Assembly: GCA_964575845.1 (NCBI GenBank)
Contig: CAZNSX010000006.1
Coordinates: forward strand, 186,001 to 250,000
Direction of reading: 5' to 3'
DNA length: 64,000 bases
Source of the DNA: CAZNSX01 sp964575845
Lineage (GTDB): Bacteria > UBA8248 > CAZNSX01
The notes beneath the pieces are model-generated. The model was not told the origin of the DNA and ran no database searches. It saw nothing but the letters and a program-made list of their open reading frames with translations. Positions 24,095 to 32,837 of the stretch are shown here, piece after piece (positions within the stretch are counted from its first letter, which is position 1; each line of letters begins with the position of its first letter). Position numbers and translations under genes: made by a program.

Positions 24095-25483
24095 ATGAGC
24101 GTTATTGTGTCCTCTGGAGTTCTGGTGATAGACGATGACAGCGATATGGAGTGGGTATTCAGGCGATTGCTGGAAAGAGATCAATATCTTGTGACGTGGG
24201 TTGGTGACGCAGAAGATGGACTGAAGTTAATCGAGCAGAACAGCTACGGAATAGTCTTTTTGGACCTAGTTCTGCCAGGAATTAACGGCTTGGAAGTATT
24301 GCGGAGGATAAAAGAGCTGGATCAAGATCTGCCTGTCATTATTATCACAGGTTACGGTGACATTCCCACGGCTGTCGAGGCTATCCGGATTGGAGCCTAT
24401 GATTTTCTGACCAAACCTTTCGACAACAACCGCCTTCTTCTCACGCTGAAGCGGGCGTTGGAGAAACGTAATCTTGAAAGGGAGATTCAATTCCTGCGCT
24501 CTCAGGCGGGAACCGACGACAGCTTAAGAACGCAGATGGGTGATAGCCGCGCGGTGGAGAGAATCTCCGAAGCCGCGGAGGTCGCGGCCCGAACGGATTA
24601 CAGTGTCATCATTCAGGGAGAGACCGGGACCGGCAAGGAGTTAGTGGCGCGCTACATTCACAGGCGAAGCGCCAGGAGAGAGAAAGCATTCATGGGAGTG
24701 GATTGTGGAGCGGTGGCAGAGGGCGTCTTGGAGAGCCAGCTATTCGGACATGAAAAAGGCGCATTCACGGGGGCTGAAACCAGGACCGAGGGCATATTAG
24801 CTGTCGTAAAAGGGGGGACTATTCTTCTGGATGAGGTGACGAATTTGACGCCCAACATGCAACGGAAGTTTTTGCGGGTTTTGGAGGAAAAAGAGTTTCT
24901 TCCCGTGGGAGGTAAAAGAGCCGTAAAGATGGATATTCGAATACTCGCTTCATGTAACGTCGTGTTGGAAGATGAGGTTAAGAAAGCCAATTTCCGAGAA
25001 GACCTCTACCATAGGCTGAATGAATTTATGGTCGTGATTCCATCATTGCGGGAAAGAAAAGAAGATATTCCCCTTCTGGCGGATAAATTCCGAAGGGAGG
25101 CGAACAAGGAATTAGGCAAGGAGATTAAGGGATTTTCAAAGGGGGCCATCCGCCAACTCTTGGAATATGATTATCCGGGAAATGTGCGAGAACTGAAGAA
25201 TATTGTTCGTAGGGCAATGTTATGGGCGGATTATATGATCGAGGGTAAGCATCTGAACTTCGGGAGAGAGCTCGCTTCGGCGCACAGAAATTTTGAAATA
25301 AGAGCGTGGGTAGAAGAGGGGTCAAGTTTAAAGGAAATCGCCAAGCAGGTCATGGTTCAGGCTGAGAGCATGGTTGTCGAGCAGGCATTGCGTCGGGCGG
25401 GATACAACCGGACGAAGGCAGCGCGAGCATTGAAGATCGACCGGAAGACCCTTTACCGAAAAATGAAAGGGATGAAATGTTGA
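24095..25483 (+). CDS. NtrC-family sigma-54-dependent response regulator
   Basis: 463 residues from the ATG at 24095; the frame extends to 24059 but without a ribosome-binding site. A receiver (VIDDDSD, phospho-Asp in FLDLVLPG), then an AAA+ domain with Walker A GETGTGKE, the sigma-54 contact loop GAFTGA and the sensor segment FREDLYHRL, then a Fis-type helix-turn-helix (NRTKAARALKIDRKTLYRK). It should activate sigma-54 promoters when phosphorylated by the upstream kinase. It is the last gene before the repeats and the gas-vesicle island. Confidence 0.95.
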   Translation: MSVIVSSGVLVIDDDSDMEWVFRRLLERDQYLVTWVGDAEDGLKLIEQNSYGIVFLDLVLPGINGLEVLRRIKELDQDLPVIIITGYGDIPTAVEAIRIGAYDFLTKPFDNNRLLLTLKRALEKRNLEREIQFLRSQAGTDDSLRTQMGDSRAVERISEAAEVAARTDYSVIIQGETGTGKELVARYIHRRSARREKAFMGVDCGAVAEGVLESQLFGHEKGAFTGAETRTEGILAVVKGGTILLDEVTNLTPNMQRKFLRVLEEKEFLPVGGKRAVKMDIRILASCNVVLEDEVKKANFREDLYHRLNEFMVVIPSLRERKEDIPLLADKFRREANKELGKEIKGFSKGAIRQLLEYDYPGNVRELKNIVRRAMLWADYMIEGKHLNFGRELASAHRNFEIRAWVEEGSSLKEIAKQVMVQAESMVVEQALRRAGYNRTKAARALKIDRKTLYRKMKGMKC

Positions 25484-25606
25484 ATTTTGTGCGCATCGAG
25501 GCGGAAATTTCACAACTCTTCCGGCTAATTCAGTCTCTGCATTTAGCCCGCTTAACTCCGGAGATTCTCCCGGAGCTAGCGTTGCGTAAATCTAAGAATA
25601 TCAGGT
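25479..25606. repeat. Imperfect direct repeat, copy A, upstream of gas-vesicle island
   Basis: Begins TGTTGAATTTTG at the end of the NtrC-type gene and ends TAAATCTAAGAATATCAGG. It aligns over its whole ~128 bases with 25663-25795, with many substitutions but an identical 19-base end. Confidence 0.75.
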
Positions 25607-25662
25607 GGACCTGACGCGCGTTCAGGCGGCTCAGGGCCCACAGTAATTTCGCCCGCTGGGAT

Positions 25663-25795
25663 TGTTGAATTTTGGCGACATTTTGGGGCATAAATTCCAC
25701 AATTCTTCCAGCTGATTCGGTCTCTCCATTCTTAGTCCGTTTGACTCCGGAGACCCTCCCGAAGCTTGCGTTCCATAAATCTAAGAATATCAGGT
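25663..25795. repeat. Imperfect direct repeat, copy B
   Basis: Second copy, about 184 bases further on, same start and end blocks as copy A. No coding potential is shared between the copies. Function unknown; the region is where regulatory sites for the gas-vesicle operon would be expected. Confidence 0.75.
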
Positions 25796-26059
25796 TATTA
25801 GGCCGCCCGTGCGTAAGGCTTAGAGACGATGGTAATTTTTCTGGCCCTCCCTGCAGGCAGGTACGCGTTTTGCCTACGCTCCTGTCCTAGGTATTACCAA
25901 CCAGGCCGCTATGGCCTTTCAATAGACTCTGTGCTGCCGATTGGGCGTGGTTGAGAGATGGTTTCACCGGAAAGGCATGAGCAGGAGACTGTGAGGGATT
26001 GCTAAGCTTCAGGGGTGGCATTGGTTTCGATTCGGAGGGATGCAGCAGAACGGTTCGTG
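25796..26059. other. Non-coding leader before the ArsA-like gene
   Basis: No gene is seen between the repeats and the ATG at 26060. A partial sigma-54-like match lies at 26016-26031, judged too weak to call. Confidence 0.4.
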
Positions 26060-27007
26060 ATGGGACTGGGCAAACTTATTCATCAAACCCAGCTCATCAT
26101 CTTCGGCGGTAAGGGCGGGGTCGGGAAGACCACATGTTCCTCGGCCGCAGCGATTCATCTGGCCGAGAGGGGGCAGAAGACGCTCCTGGTCTCGACGGAC
26201 CCGGCTCATTCCCTTTCGGACAGCATCGGGCAAAGTCTTGGTGACGAAGTACGCAAGGTGGTCGCGGTCAAGGATCTGGATGCGGTGGAAATCGACCCCG
26301 AGCAGACCTTGCAGACATTCAAAGAGGAGTACGGGGAAGGCATCCTGGATATCCTCAAAACCGGGACCTATTTGGACGAAGAAGACGTATCGGATGTGTT
26401 CTCCCTCACCATCCCTGGACTGGACGAGGTCATGGGGATAAAGAGGATCATGGATTTCATCGAGAGTGAAGAACACGAGCGGTACGTTCTGGACACCGCC
26501 CCCACGGGCCATGCCCTCCGGTTGCTGTTTCTTCCGGGCCTACTTGACCAATGGATCAAGGTGCTGGCGAAAATCCGCTGGAAATATCGGCACATCGTGT
26601 CACGACTCTCGGGGAAGGAACCGCTCGGGGAGGCGGACGATTTCCTGCTGGTGATGAAGAAGGCCGTCAAGCGAATAGGCTCTTTGATGAAGGACCCCAT
26701 GCGAACGAGTTTCATTGTTGTCACGATTCCGGAGCTCATGGCCCTAAAGGAAACCGAGCGGCTGATCGCCGAGCTCAGGCACTACGGCATCCCTGTCTCG
26801 CACATGGTCGTCAACAACCTCATTCCGGCGCAAAGGGGGAGTTGCTCGTTCTGTGAAGAGACCCGAGTGGAGCAGAGGGCTTATGTCGATATCTTGAAGC
26901 GCGGGTTCCCGGATCTGGAGTTGGCATTGATCGCGCGGGAGCCCGGAGAGATAAGGGGCATACCTCGCCTCAAAGTTCTAGGAAACTTCTTGTTTCAGAG
27001 TAACTAG
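26060..27007 (+). CDS. ArsA/Get3-family ATPase at head of gas-vesicle operon
   Basis: 315 residues from the ATG at 26060. The P-loop GGKGGVGKTT lies near the N-terminus, followed by switch I VSTDPAHSLSD and the A-loop-like DTAPTGHALRLL. A CSFC pair near the C-terminus matches the zinc-binding CxxC of Get3-like dimers. Family members are arsenite-pump ATPases or, as Get3, targeting factors for hydrophobic tail-anchored proteins. No ars genes are nearby and gvp genes follow after three bases, so a role as a gas-vesicle protein chaperone is plausible (inference). Confidence 0.88.
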   Translation: MGLGKLIHQTQLIIFGGKGGVGKTTCSSAAAIHLAERGQKTLLVSTDPAHSLSDSIGQSLGDEVRKVVAVKDLDAVEIDPEQTLQTFKEEYGEGILDILKTGTYLDEEDVSDVFSLTIPGLDEVMGIKRIMDFIESEEHERYVLDTAPTGHALRLLFLPGLLDQWIKVLAKIRWKYRHIVSRLSGKEPLGEADDFLLVMKKAVKRIGSLMKDPMRTSFIVVTIPELMALKETERLIAELRHYGIPVSHMVVNNLIPAQRGSCSFCEETRVEQRAYVDILKRGFPDLELALIAREPGEIRGIPRLKVLGNFLFQSN

Positions 27008-27010
27008 TTC

Positions 27011-28084
27011 ATGGGTAAAACGCCGGAAGGCAAATATCTGTATTGCGTGCTCGACCTTTGGGGAGAAGGTCAATTGGCTTCCCCCGCCGCGGGAGAAACA
27101 GAGATCATCCGGCACAGAGACATCGCTGCGGTAGTGAGAGACTGTCCGCTCTTAGATTTTGATGGGATGGATGAAGAGGAGCTGAGGCGGCAACTCGCTC
27201 GACACCAGAGGGTCAACGAGCTCGCCATGGAAAAAGGGGCTTGCGTGCCCATGAGGTTCGGCCTCATTGCGGGAAGCGAAAAGGAAATAAAAGGGTTACT
27301 CGACAGGGCCTACCTCCAATTCAAGACGGCGTTGGAGAGGGTACGTGGGAAAGCCGAATTTGCCCTATACATCCACTGGGATGAAAGCTCCATCGTCTAC
27401 GAAATCGCGGCCGGCGATGAGGAGGTCCAGAGGCTCAGGGATGAGATTGCCCGAGCGCCGGCCGAGCGGGCACAAAGGCTCAAGATAGCGCTTGGCGAGG
27501 CGGTGCACGCCTCGCTTTTGAAACGCCGGGAAGCCTATCTGGAGGAGGTTCATTGCGTGCTTCGCGAGAGTTTCACCCACTGGGCCTTGGGGAAGCTCAA
27601 GGACGACACGATGATCGCCAATCTGGCGTTCCTCGTGGAAAAGGAAAAAGAACCCCTTTTCGATGCTAACCTGAATCGATTGGGAGAAAGATATGATAGG
27701 CTGCTACGCTTCAAGTGTATCGGCCCCCTCCCGCCTTATAGCTTCTCCGATATTCAGTTCTCCATGGGTTCATTCGAGCTGGTCGATGCCGCGCGCAAGA
27801 GGTTAGGGCTGGGCGAAGAAGCCTCGCTGGCCGAGATCAAGAGGGCCTATAGGGAGCTGGCCGTCCGCTGTCACCCGGACAGAAACCCGGACATCCATCG
27901 ATCCGCAGAAAGGTTCGGAGAGATTGTCTCGTCCTACGAGACCCTCATGACCTATTGCGCGAATTATCGATATTCCTTCCGGCGAGAGACGGTGGAAGGT
28001 TCTATCTCCTTCACCGCGCCCGAGCGATGGGCGGAAGAGGGTGAGCTCTGTGCAGAGGGCCGATTCTATGGCGGAAGTGTATAG
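27011..28084 (+). CDS. GvpF/L gas-vesicle protein fused to a C-terminal J-domain
   Basis: 357 residues. The GvpF/L part (about 1-250) opens with GKYLYCVLD, contains VPMRFG and ends with GPLPPYSFSD (from residue 238), the family signature. Residues ~255-330 form a J-domain: a helix ending RAYRELAVRCHPDRNPD with the HPD triad at 288-290, then a helix ending ETLMTY. The J-domain should recruit an Hsp70 (DnaK) to the assembling vesicle. This is the first of four GvpF/L paralogues; the next gene starts inside its 3' end. Confidence 0.9.
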   Translation: MGKTPEGKYLYCVLDLWGEGQLASPAAGETEIIRHRDIAAVVRDCPLLDFDGMDEEELRRQLARHQRVNELAMEKGACVPMRFGLIAGSEKEIKGLLDRAYLQFKTALERVRGKAEFALYIHWDESSIVYEIAAGDEEVQRLRDEIARAPAERAQRLKIALGEAVHASLLKRREAYLEEVHCVLRESFTHWALGKLKDDTMIANLAFLVEKEKEPLFDANLNRLGERYDRLLRFKCIGPLPPYSFSDIQFSMGSFELVDAARKRLGLGEEASLAEIKRAYRELAVRCHPDRNPDIHRSAERFGEIVSSYETLMTYCANYRYSFRRETVEGSISFTAPERWAEEGELCAEGRFYGGSV

Positions 28085-28868
28085 GTACGGGAAATACATC
28101 TACTGCATCATCGGAACCCCGAAAAAGGAATCCTATGGCCCCGTCGGGATGGCGGGAGGGGGAGAGGTTTACACCGTCGCCCATGGGGAAATCGCGGCGC
28201 TAGTCAGCGACGCACCCATCGTGAAGTACCGGGTCAGCCGCGAAAATACCCTGACTCACCAGAAGGTCCTGGAAGAGGTCATGCGCCGTCACACCCTTCT
28301 GCCCGTCCGTTTCGGCAGCGTGGCGGAGACAGAGAAGCAGGTGGCGGGGATCCTGAAAATGCGGTGCGGGGAGTTCCGGGAAACCCTGCGAACGATGAGG
28401 GGAAAAGTGGAGCTTGGCGTCAAGGCCATCTGGAAGGAGGGTCTTATCTTCAAGGAGATCGTGGAGGAAAGTCCGCTCATCCAGAGGCTCAAGTCGGAGG
28501 TCCAGGGACACGCATCCGAGAAGACGCACTACCAGCGGATCAGGATCGGAGAACTCGTGGAGGCGGCCCTCCATGCGAAGCGGGAGCGGGAGGGAAGGGA
28601 GATCCTGGGGCCCCTGGCAAAGCTCTCCGTAGATCACAGGGAGAACCGGATCTTGCACGATCGCATGCTTCTGAACGCCGCTTTCATGGTGACCAATAAG
28701 AATCAAGGGGCATTCGATGAGGCCATAAACGGGCTGGCGACCCATAAGGGAGACAGGGTCGAGTTCAAATACGTGGGGCCGGTTCCCCCCTATAACTTCG
28801 TCAATATCTTCATACCCCTGGAGGAGTTAATGGCCTCCAGGCGAGGAGGCGGCCATGCTTCTAGTTGA
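28068..28868 (+). CDS. GvpF/L gas-vesicle protein (paralogue 2)
   Basis: 266 residues from the ATG at 28068, overlapping the end of the previous gene; a longer frame reaches 28041. Signatures are GKYIYCIIG at the start, LLPVRFGS in the middle and GPVPPYNFVN near the end. GvpF/L proteins are minor structural or assembly factors that bind GvpA. No extra domain is present, so this is the most typical copy. It overlaps gvpG. Confidence 0.93.
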   Translation: MAEVYRYGKYIYCIIGTPKKESYGPVGMAGGGEVYTVAHGEIAALVSDAPIVKYRVSRENTLTHQKVLEEVMRRHTLLPVRFGSVAETEKQVAGILKMRCGEFRETLRTMRGKVELGVKAIWKEGLIFKEIVEESPLIQRLKSEVQGHASEKTHYQRIRIGELVEAALHAKREREGREILGPLAKLSVDHRENRILHDRMLLNAAFMVTNKNQGAFDEAINGLATHKGDRVEFKYVGPVPPYNFVNIFIPLEELMASRRGGGHASS

Positions 28869-29085
28869 TGACCTGCTTATGTTGCCGGTGAAGGGACTTT
28901 TCGGCATCTTCAAGGAAATCCAGAAGTTTGCCGACCGGGAGCTGACCGACCGGGAGACTCTCCAGGAAAAACTCCTCAACCTTCAGATGCAGTTCGAGCT
29001 GGATGAGATTACCGAGGAGGAGTACGCCGAGCGGGAAGAGTATATCCTTGACCGACTCAAGGCCCTTGATGAAGCGGATGGGTGA
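28855..29085 (+). CDS. gvpG: Gas-vesicle protein GvpG
   Basis: 76 residues. Short hydrophobic start (LLMLPVKGLFGIFKEI) then an acidic helical tail with EEEYAEREEYILDRL, the typical GvpG layout. It is an essential but small assembly factor usually adjacent to gvpF/L. It overlaps its neighbours at both ends, so translation is coupled. Confidence 0.92.
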   Translation: MLLVDDLLMLPVKGLFGIFKEIQKFADRELTDRETLQEKLLNLQMQFELDEITEEEYAEREEYILDRLKALDEADG

Positions 29086-29540
29086 AACCTGAGAGGTTGA
29101 TGCCGTTAAAGAGGGGAGCCCCCCAGAAGGGGAAAAAGCAGCCGAGGCCGGGGCCCCAGCGAAAAACGAAAACCTTCGGAAGGCCAACCCTGGAAAGGGC
29201 GGAGACCCCGGAGGCAACCTCCCGAGAAGAGGAGGCAGGCCTGGTGGCCAAAGAGAAAACCGAGGGAGGAGTTGGGATGTCCATTGAAGTAGCCGGTGCG
29301 GCGGTCAGTGATTTTATGAGAAAGGTCCTGAAGAAAGAGGGACAGGTCATTAAGGCGGAGAGGACCGAAGAGGGGTGGGAGGTCGGGGTCGAGGTCATCG
29401 AGGAGAATGAGTTTATCAAGTCTCTGGGAATCCCTAAAACGGTCTATGACAGGAACGTATATCTCATCAGGCTGGACGATAAGCTGGAAGTGACCTCGTA
29501 CACTAGACTGAAAGAAAGCTCTCCCGTGGTTGAGACGTAG
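29082..29540 (+). CDS. gvpO: Gas-vesicle protein GvpO
   Basis: 152 residues from GTG at 29082, overlapping the gvpG stop. The first ~60 residues are basic and low-complexity; the GvpO domain follows from about residue 66 (MSIEVAGAAVSDFMRKVL), with the conserved GWEVGVEVIEE and YLIRLDDKLEVTSYTRL. A start at the ATG of that domain is possible. GvpO is needed for gas-vesicle formation in haloarchaea and actinobacteria; its mechanism is unclear. Confidence 0.88.
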   Translation: MKPERLMPLKRGAPQKGKKQPRPGPQRKTKTFGRPTLERAETPEATSREEEAGLVAKEKTEGGVGMSIEVAGAAVSDFMRKVLKKEGQVIKAERTEEGWEVGVEVIEENEFIKSLGIPKTVYDRNVYLIRLDDKLEVTSYTRLKESSPVVET

Positions 29541-29609
29541 TTGGGCGGGCTACGAGAACCTCCTTCCGGGGTCACTTCCGGCTCATTTTCCAAGCTGGGA
29601 TGCCAAGCG

Positions 29610-30446
29610 ATGGCGGGAAATAAGAGGGCGGACCAACGGATTAGAGATGAGGGGCTCTATGCCTACTGCGTCCTCCTGGACCCTGAGGATGTCGACCCGG
29701 GCATGGTCGGAATGGAGGGGAACGGGCCTGTCTATGTGGTTCCTTACCAGAGGCTCGGCATGGCCGTCAGCCGGGTCCATCTGGATGAATTCGCCCCCGA
29801 GCGGATGAGGGAAAAACTCCAGAACCTGGCCTGGGTCGAGACCAGGGTGAGGCTCCACGAGGAGGTGGTCGAGGGCATCATGAGGGATCGGTCCGTGGTT
29901 CCCATTAAATTCGGAACGGTTTACCTCGACGAAAAAGGCGTCAGGGACTTCCTGGCCAGGCACGAGGGAGAGCTTTCGGAGAGCCTTGAAGAGCTCTCGG
30001 GAAAAGAGGAATGGAATGTCCGGGTCTTTGTCGCAAAGGAGGGGCTGAGAGCGTCCATAGAAAGGAGTGACGAGAGGCTCCTCCGCATGAACCGGGAGAT
30101 AGAGGGCATGCCCCCGGGATGGGCCTACTTCCTGGGTAAAAAGAAGGACCTTCTCTTGGTGGAGGAAACAGAGCGCAAGTTGAGGGAATGGGGGGAGGAG
30201 TTTCTCGGCCGGCTGCGAGGCGTCGCCGAGGAAGTGGTGTTGAACAAGCGCATCCCCATGAATGACGCCGGGGGAGGGGGAGAGATGGTCCTGAACGTAG
30301 CCTTTCTCGTTACCAGGGCGCGGTTAGGGGAGTTCTGCCGGGCGCTCGATGAGTTATCCGACCAGTACGGGGAAGAAGGCTTCTCTTTTCGCTGTAGCGG
30401 TCCCTGGCCGCCTTATAACTTCACTCCCCGACTGAAGGAAGGATAA
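29610..30446 (+). CDS. GvpF/L gas-vesicle protein (paralogue 3)
   Basis: 278 residues from the ATG at 29610; a TTG at 29541 would add 23 unconserved residues. Signatures: GLYAYCVLLD, VVPIKFGT and GPWPPYNFTP at the end. The middle holds a long helical insert. It lies between gvpO and a gvpA/J-family gene. Confidence 0.9.
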   Translation: MAGNKRADQRIRDEGLYAYCVLLDPEDVDPGMVGMEGNGPVYVVPYQRLGMAVSRVHLDEFAPERMREKLQNLAWVETRVRLHEEVVEGIMRDRSVVPIKFGTVYLDEKGVRDFLARHEGELSESLEELSGKEEWNVRVFVAKEGLRASIERSDERLLRMNREIEGMPPGWAYFLGKKKDLLLVEETERKLREWGEEFLGRLRGVAEEVVLNKRIPMNDAGGGGEMVLNVAFLVTRARLGEFCRALDELSDQYGEEGFSFRCSGPWPPYNFTPRLKEG

Positions 30447-30451
30447 AGAGT

Positions 30452-30670
30452 ATGGACCGTGCCCTGACGTCTTCAAGGCGGGTCACCCTGCTCGAAGTGC
30501 TCGACCGGGCCTTGAACAAGGGCGTGATGATTGACGGACAGATCACCATTTCGGTTGCCGAGGTCGACCTGGTCTTCCTGGGGCTTAAACTGCTCCTCAC
30601 GTCCGTTGAGACGGCTCAAAGGCTGCGGAGGGGAATCAGGGATAAAGTGCCGGTGGAAACTCTCACATGA
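30452..30670 (+). CDS. GvpA/J/M-family small gas-vesicle protein
   Basis: 72 residues with the GvpA-family core: VTLLEVLDRALNKGVMIDG, ITISVAEVDLVFLGLKLLL. It is less like the structural GvpA at 35953 than the minor GvpJ/M/S group, which help nucleate or cap vesicles. The stop overlaps the next GvpF/L start by four bases. Confidence 0.88.
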   Translation: MDRALTSSRRVTLLEVLDRALNKGVMIDGQITISVAEVDLVFLGLKLLLTSVETAQRLRRGIRDKVPVETLT

Positions 30671-31662
30671 CGGTTGCCGGCTATTACGTCTATTGCGTCG
30701 CGGATGGCCCTAAGGGACCTCTCCTCCGGATGGCCGGCCTCCAGGGGAAGGAGGTAAGGCAGGTCCCCCACGGAGATATCCGGGCCCTTTGCAGTGAGCT
30801 CGCAGATGGGACCGGCTTTACGGAAGGGGATGTGCTAGTCCATGAAGCGCTCGTGGAGTCTGCCATGGCCCAATCGGCGGTGCTCCCCATGCGATTCGGC
30901 ACGGTCTTTCCCAGCCGCGGGGCCCTTCTGGGGATGCTGGAAAGCTTCTATCCCCGGTTTCGGGCCGCGCTGGACCGGGTGGCTGGAAAAGTGGAGGTGG
31001 GAGTGAAGGTCTTGTGGGAGGCCGAGGCCCTCAAGAACCAGATTGCGGCTCGCCCTCCGAGTGCGGGAAAGTGGAGCGAAAAAGAGAGCGGCCGCTCACC
31101 GGGAAGGACCTATCTGTTACGGAGGTTCCAAGAATATCTCCTGGAGAGGGGATTGGAGGCGAAGGCCGTCGAGGTTGCCAGCAGCATCGATACCCCCCTG
31201 AGGAAATGGGCCTCAGAGGCCAGGGTGGAGACGCTCTGCACCGAAAACCTCGTCCTGGCCGCAAGCTACCTGGTGCACAAGGGAAAGCTCGATGCCTTCA
31301 AGGCCGAGTTCGACCGGCTCAAGGCTGGCCACCCGGGGCTCAAGTTTCTCTATAGCGGCCCATGGCCGCCCTATAACTTTGTGGGGTCCTTTGAAACAGG
31401 GGAGGGTGGGGCAATGACAAGATCCTCGGATTTAGCCATCGCCGAGCGCGAGGCCCTCTGGCGCAGGGGCGAGCGGTGCCTCGAAGAGGGGGCCGTCCAC
31501 ACGGCCTTAGATGTCTTCTGGAAGATTCTGGAGAAGTACCCAGATTCGATGGAAGGGGAGAGGGCCAAGGAGGAAGTGCTGAACCTCGCCAAGAGCTTAG
31601 AGGCGCAGGGGCAACCTCACCAGGCCTTGGACCTTTATTCGAGATTGGCGGACAGGGCTTAG
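30667..31662 (+). CDS. GvpF/L gas-vesicle protein with helical TPR-like tail (paralogue 4)
   Basis: 331 residues. The GvpF/L domain (to about 240) has GYYVYCVAD, VLPMRFGT and GPWPPYNFVG. The tail has two helix-pair units (ALWRRGERCLEEGAVHTALD...ILEKYP and AKSLEAQGQPHQALDLYSRL) resembling TPR repeats, probably a protein-docking surface. It overlaps the gvpA/J-family gene before it and is three bases from gvpK. Confidence 0.88.
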   Translation: MTVAGYYVYCVADGPKGPLLRMAGLQGKEVRQVPHGDIRALCSELADGTGFTEGDVLVHEALVESAMAQSAVLPMRFGTVFPSRGALLGMLESFYPRFRAALDRVAGKVEVGVKVLWEAEALKNQIAARPPSAGKWSEKESGRSPGRTYLLRRFQEYLLERGLEAKAVEVASSIDTPLRKWASEARVETLCTENLVLAASYLVHKGKLDAFKAEFDRLKAGHPGLKFLYSGPWPPYNFVGSFETGEGGAMTRSSDLAIAEREALWRRGERCLEEGAVHTALDVFWKILEKYPDSMEGERAKEEVLNLAKSLEAQGQPHQALDLYSRLADRA

Positions 31663-31664
31663 GC

Positions 31665-32006
31665 GTGGACCCGGTAGCGGCCATTGAATGCGATGACTCC
31701 TCCGCCTTTGAAGAGGAGCTTGAGAGGGTCGCGGACTGTCTGCCCGACCGCATCGATGCCGGCCCGGAGAAGGTGGAGCGCGGCCTGGCCAAGCTTGTTC
31801 TGACCCTCATCGAGCTCCTGCGCCAGCTCCTCGAGAGGCAGGCCATGCGCCGGATGGAGGGGGGCGCCCTCACGGAGGAGGAGGTCGAGCGGATGGGGCT
31901 GACCTTCATGCAGCTGGAGAAGAAGATGGAGGAGCTGAAGGCGCATTTCGGCCTTGAGGGGGAAGAGCTGAACATCCACCTGGGCCCCCTTGGGGACCTG
32001 ATGTGA
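31665..32006 (+). CDS. gvpK: Gas-vesicle protein GvpK
   Basis: 113 residues from GTG at 31665, two bases after the previous stop; a longer frame to 31476 lies wholly inside the preceding gene. The core KVERGLAKLVLTLIELLRQLLERQAMRRM and VERMGLTFMQLEKKM match GvpK. It is a conserved assembly factor found in nearly all gvp clusters. Confidence 0.92.
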   Translation: MDPVAAIECDDSSAFEEELERVADCLPDRIDAGPEKVERGLAKLVLTLIELLRQLLERQAMRRMEGGALTEEEVERMGLTFMQLEKKMEELKAHFGLEGEELNIHLGPLGDLM

Positions 32007-32121
32007 ACTATTGCAGAAAGGAGGTTCGAGGTCGGAGGTCGAGTGCGTGACCTGAAAGGAGACCAGAGGCTATGGCGTGATCTTTGGGAAAGCGGGTCAA
32101 AAACGGAGGGGGAAAGAAACC

Positions 32122-32634
32122 ATGGGAATTGCAGAAGGTATGAGGAAGCTGCGGGAAGATATTGAAGCATCTTACGACCGACGAATGGCAGGCATAGCGG
32201 AGCTCAAGAAAGAAACCGGGAACCTCATGCGTGAGAGCAGAATCCGGCGGGCGGAGTGGAAGGAGGACTTGGGTGCTCTCTCTCGGTCGTTGAAGTCCCT
32301 CCTTAACGGGAGCGAATCCCAGCGGATGCGTGAGTTCTCCAACCTCCATCAAGATATCCGGAACCGGCAGGTGGAGCGGAAGGAGGAGGACCAGGAGCGC
32401 GCAAGGGTCCTGAAGAGCATGCTGGCTGACTACGATGCGCAGCGGAGCCAGAACATGGCCACGATGTTGGATGGGTTTCGCAAAGAGAGCCGGGCCGCGA
32501 GGGCGGAGTGGCGGCGAATGGCCTCGACTCTCCAGGCGAAGAGGGCGGGCCGAAAGGTCGCGCCCCCACCGCCACTAAGGAAACCGGTAAAAGCACAAGC
32601 CCCAGCCGGATGGATGGGAGGCGGCGGAGAGTAA
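32122..32634 (+). CDS. Helical repeat protein in gas-vesicle cluster (GvpC-like?)
   Basis: 170 residues from the ATG at 32122, with GGAGGGGG upstream. Almost wholly charged helix in about three ~40-residue units; two begin LKSLL and LKSML, and AEW recurs in the units. The C-terminus is Pro-rich with a GGGG tail. GvpC, the outer stiffening protein of cyanobacterial vesicles, is also built of ~33-residue helical repeats. That is the best functional guess, but sequence identity was not established. Confidence 0.6.
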   Translation: MGIAEGMRKLREDIEASYDRRMAGIAELKKETGNLMRESRIRRAEWKEDLGALSRSLKSLLNGSESQRMREFSNLHQDIRNRQVERKEEDQERARVLKSMLADYDAQRSQNMATMLDGFRKESRAARAEWRRMASTLQAKRAGRKVAPPPPLRKPVKAQAPAGWMGGGGE

Positions 32635-32655
32635 AGATTGGCCAAGGCCGGGGAC

Positions 32656-32781
32656 ATGAGAAAGCTCTGGCATGAGGCCATGGCACGGGAGTGGCGGCAG
32701 CTTCAGGCCATCATGCAGGAGAAGCGGGCCGGAAGAGTTCCCGAGCCGAGGTCCCTCGGCGCAGAGCCGGATGAACGGTGA
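32656..32781 (+). CDS. Short gene or duplicated tail of the repeat protein
   Basis: 41 residues (MRKLWHEAMAREWRQL...EKRAGRVPEP) resembling the end of the preceding protein (AEWRRM...AKRAGRK). A TTG at 32638 would add six residues. It may be a real microprotein or the leftover of a partial duplication. Confidence 0.35.
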   Translation: MRKLWHEAMAREWRQLQAIMQEKRAGRVPEPRSLGAEPDER

Positions 32782-32837
32782 GCCTTGCGGGCGGATGGTT
32801 GAGTAAAAGTTTTTCTCATTAAATAGAGGGAACCGAA

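Noticed and set aside
26016..26031. TGGCA-N6-TTCGAT, partial sigma-54 promoter match before the ArsA-like gene
   Set aside because: The -12 element lacks the GC of the consensus, and spacing to the start is unremarkable; too weak to annotate.
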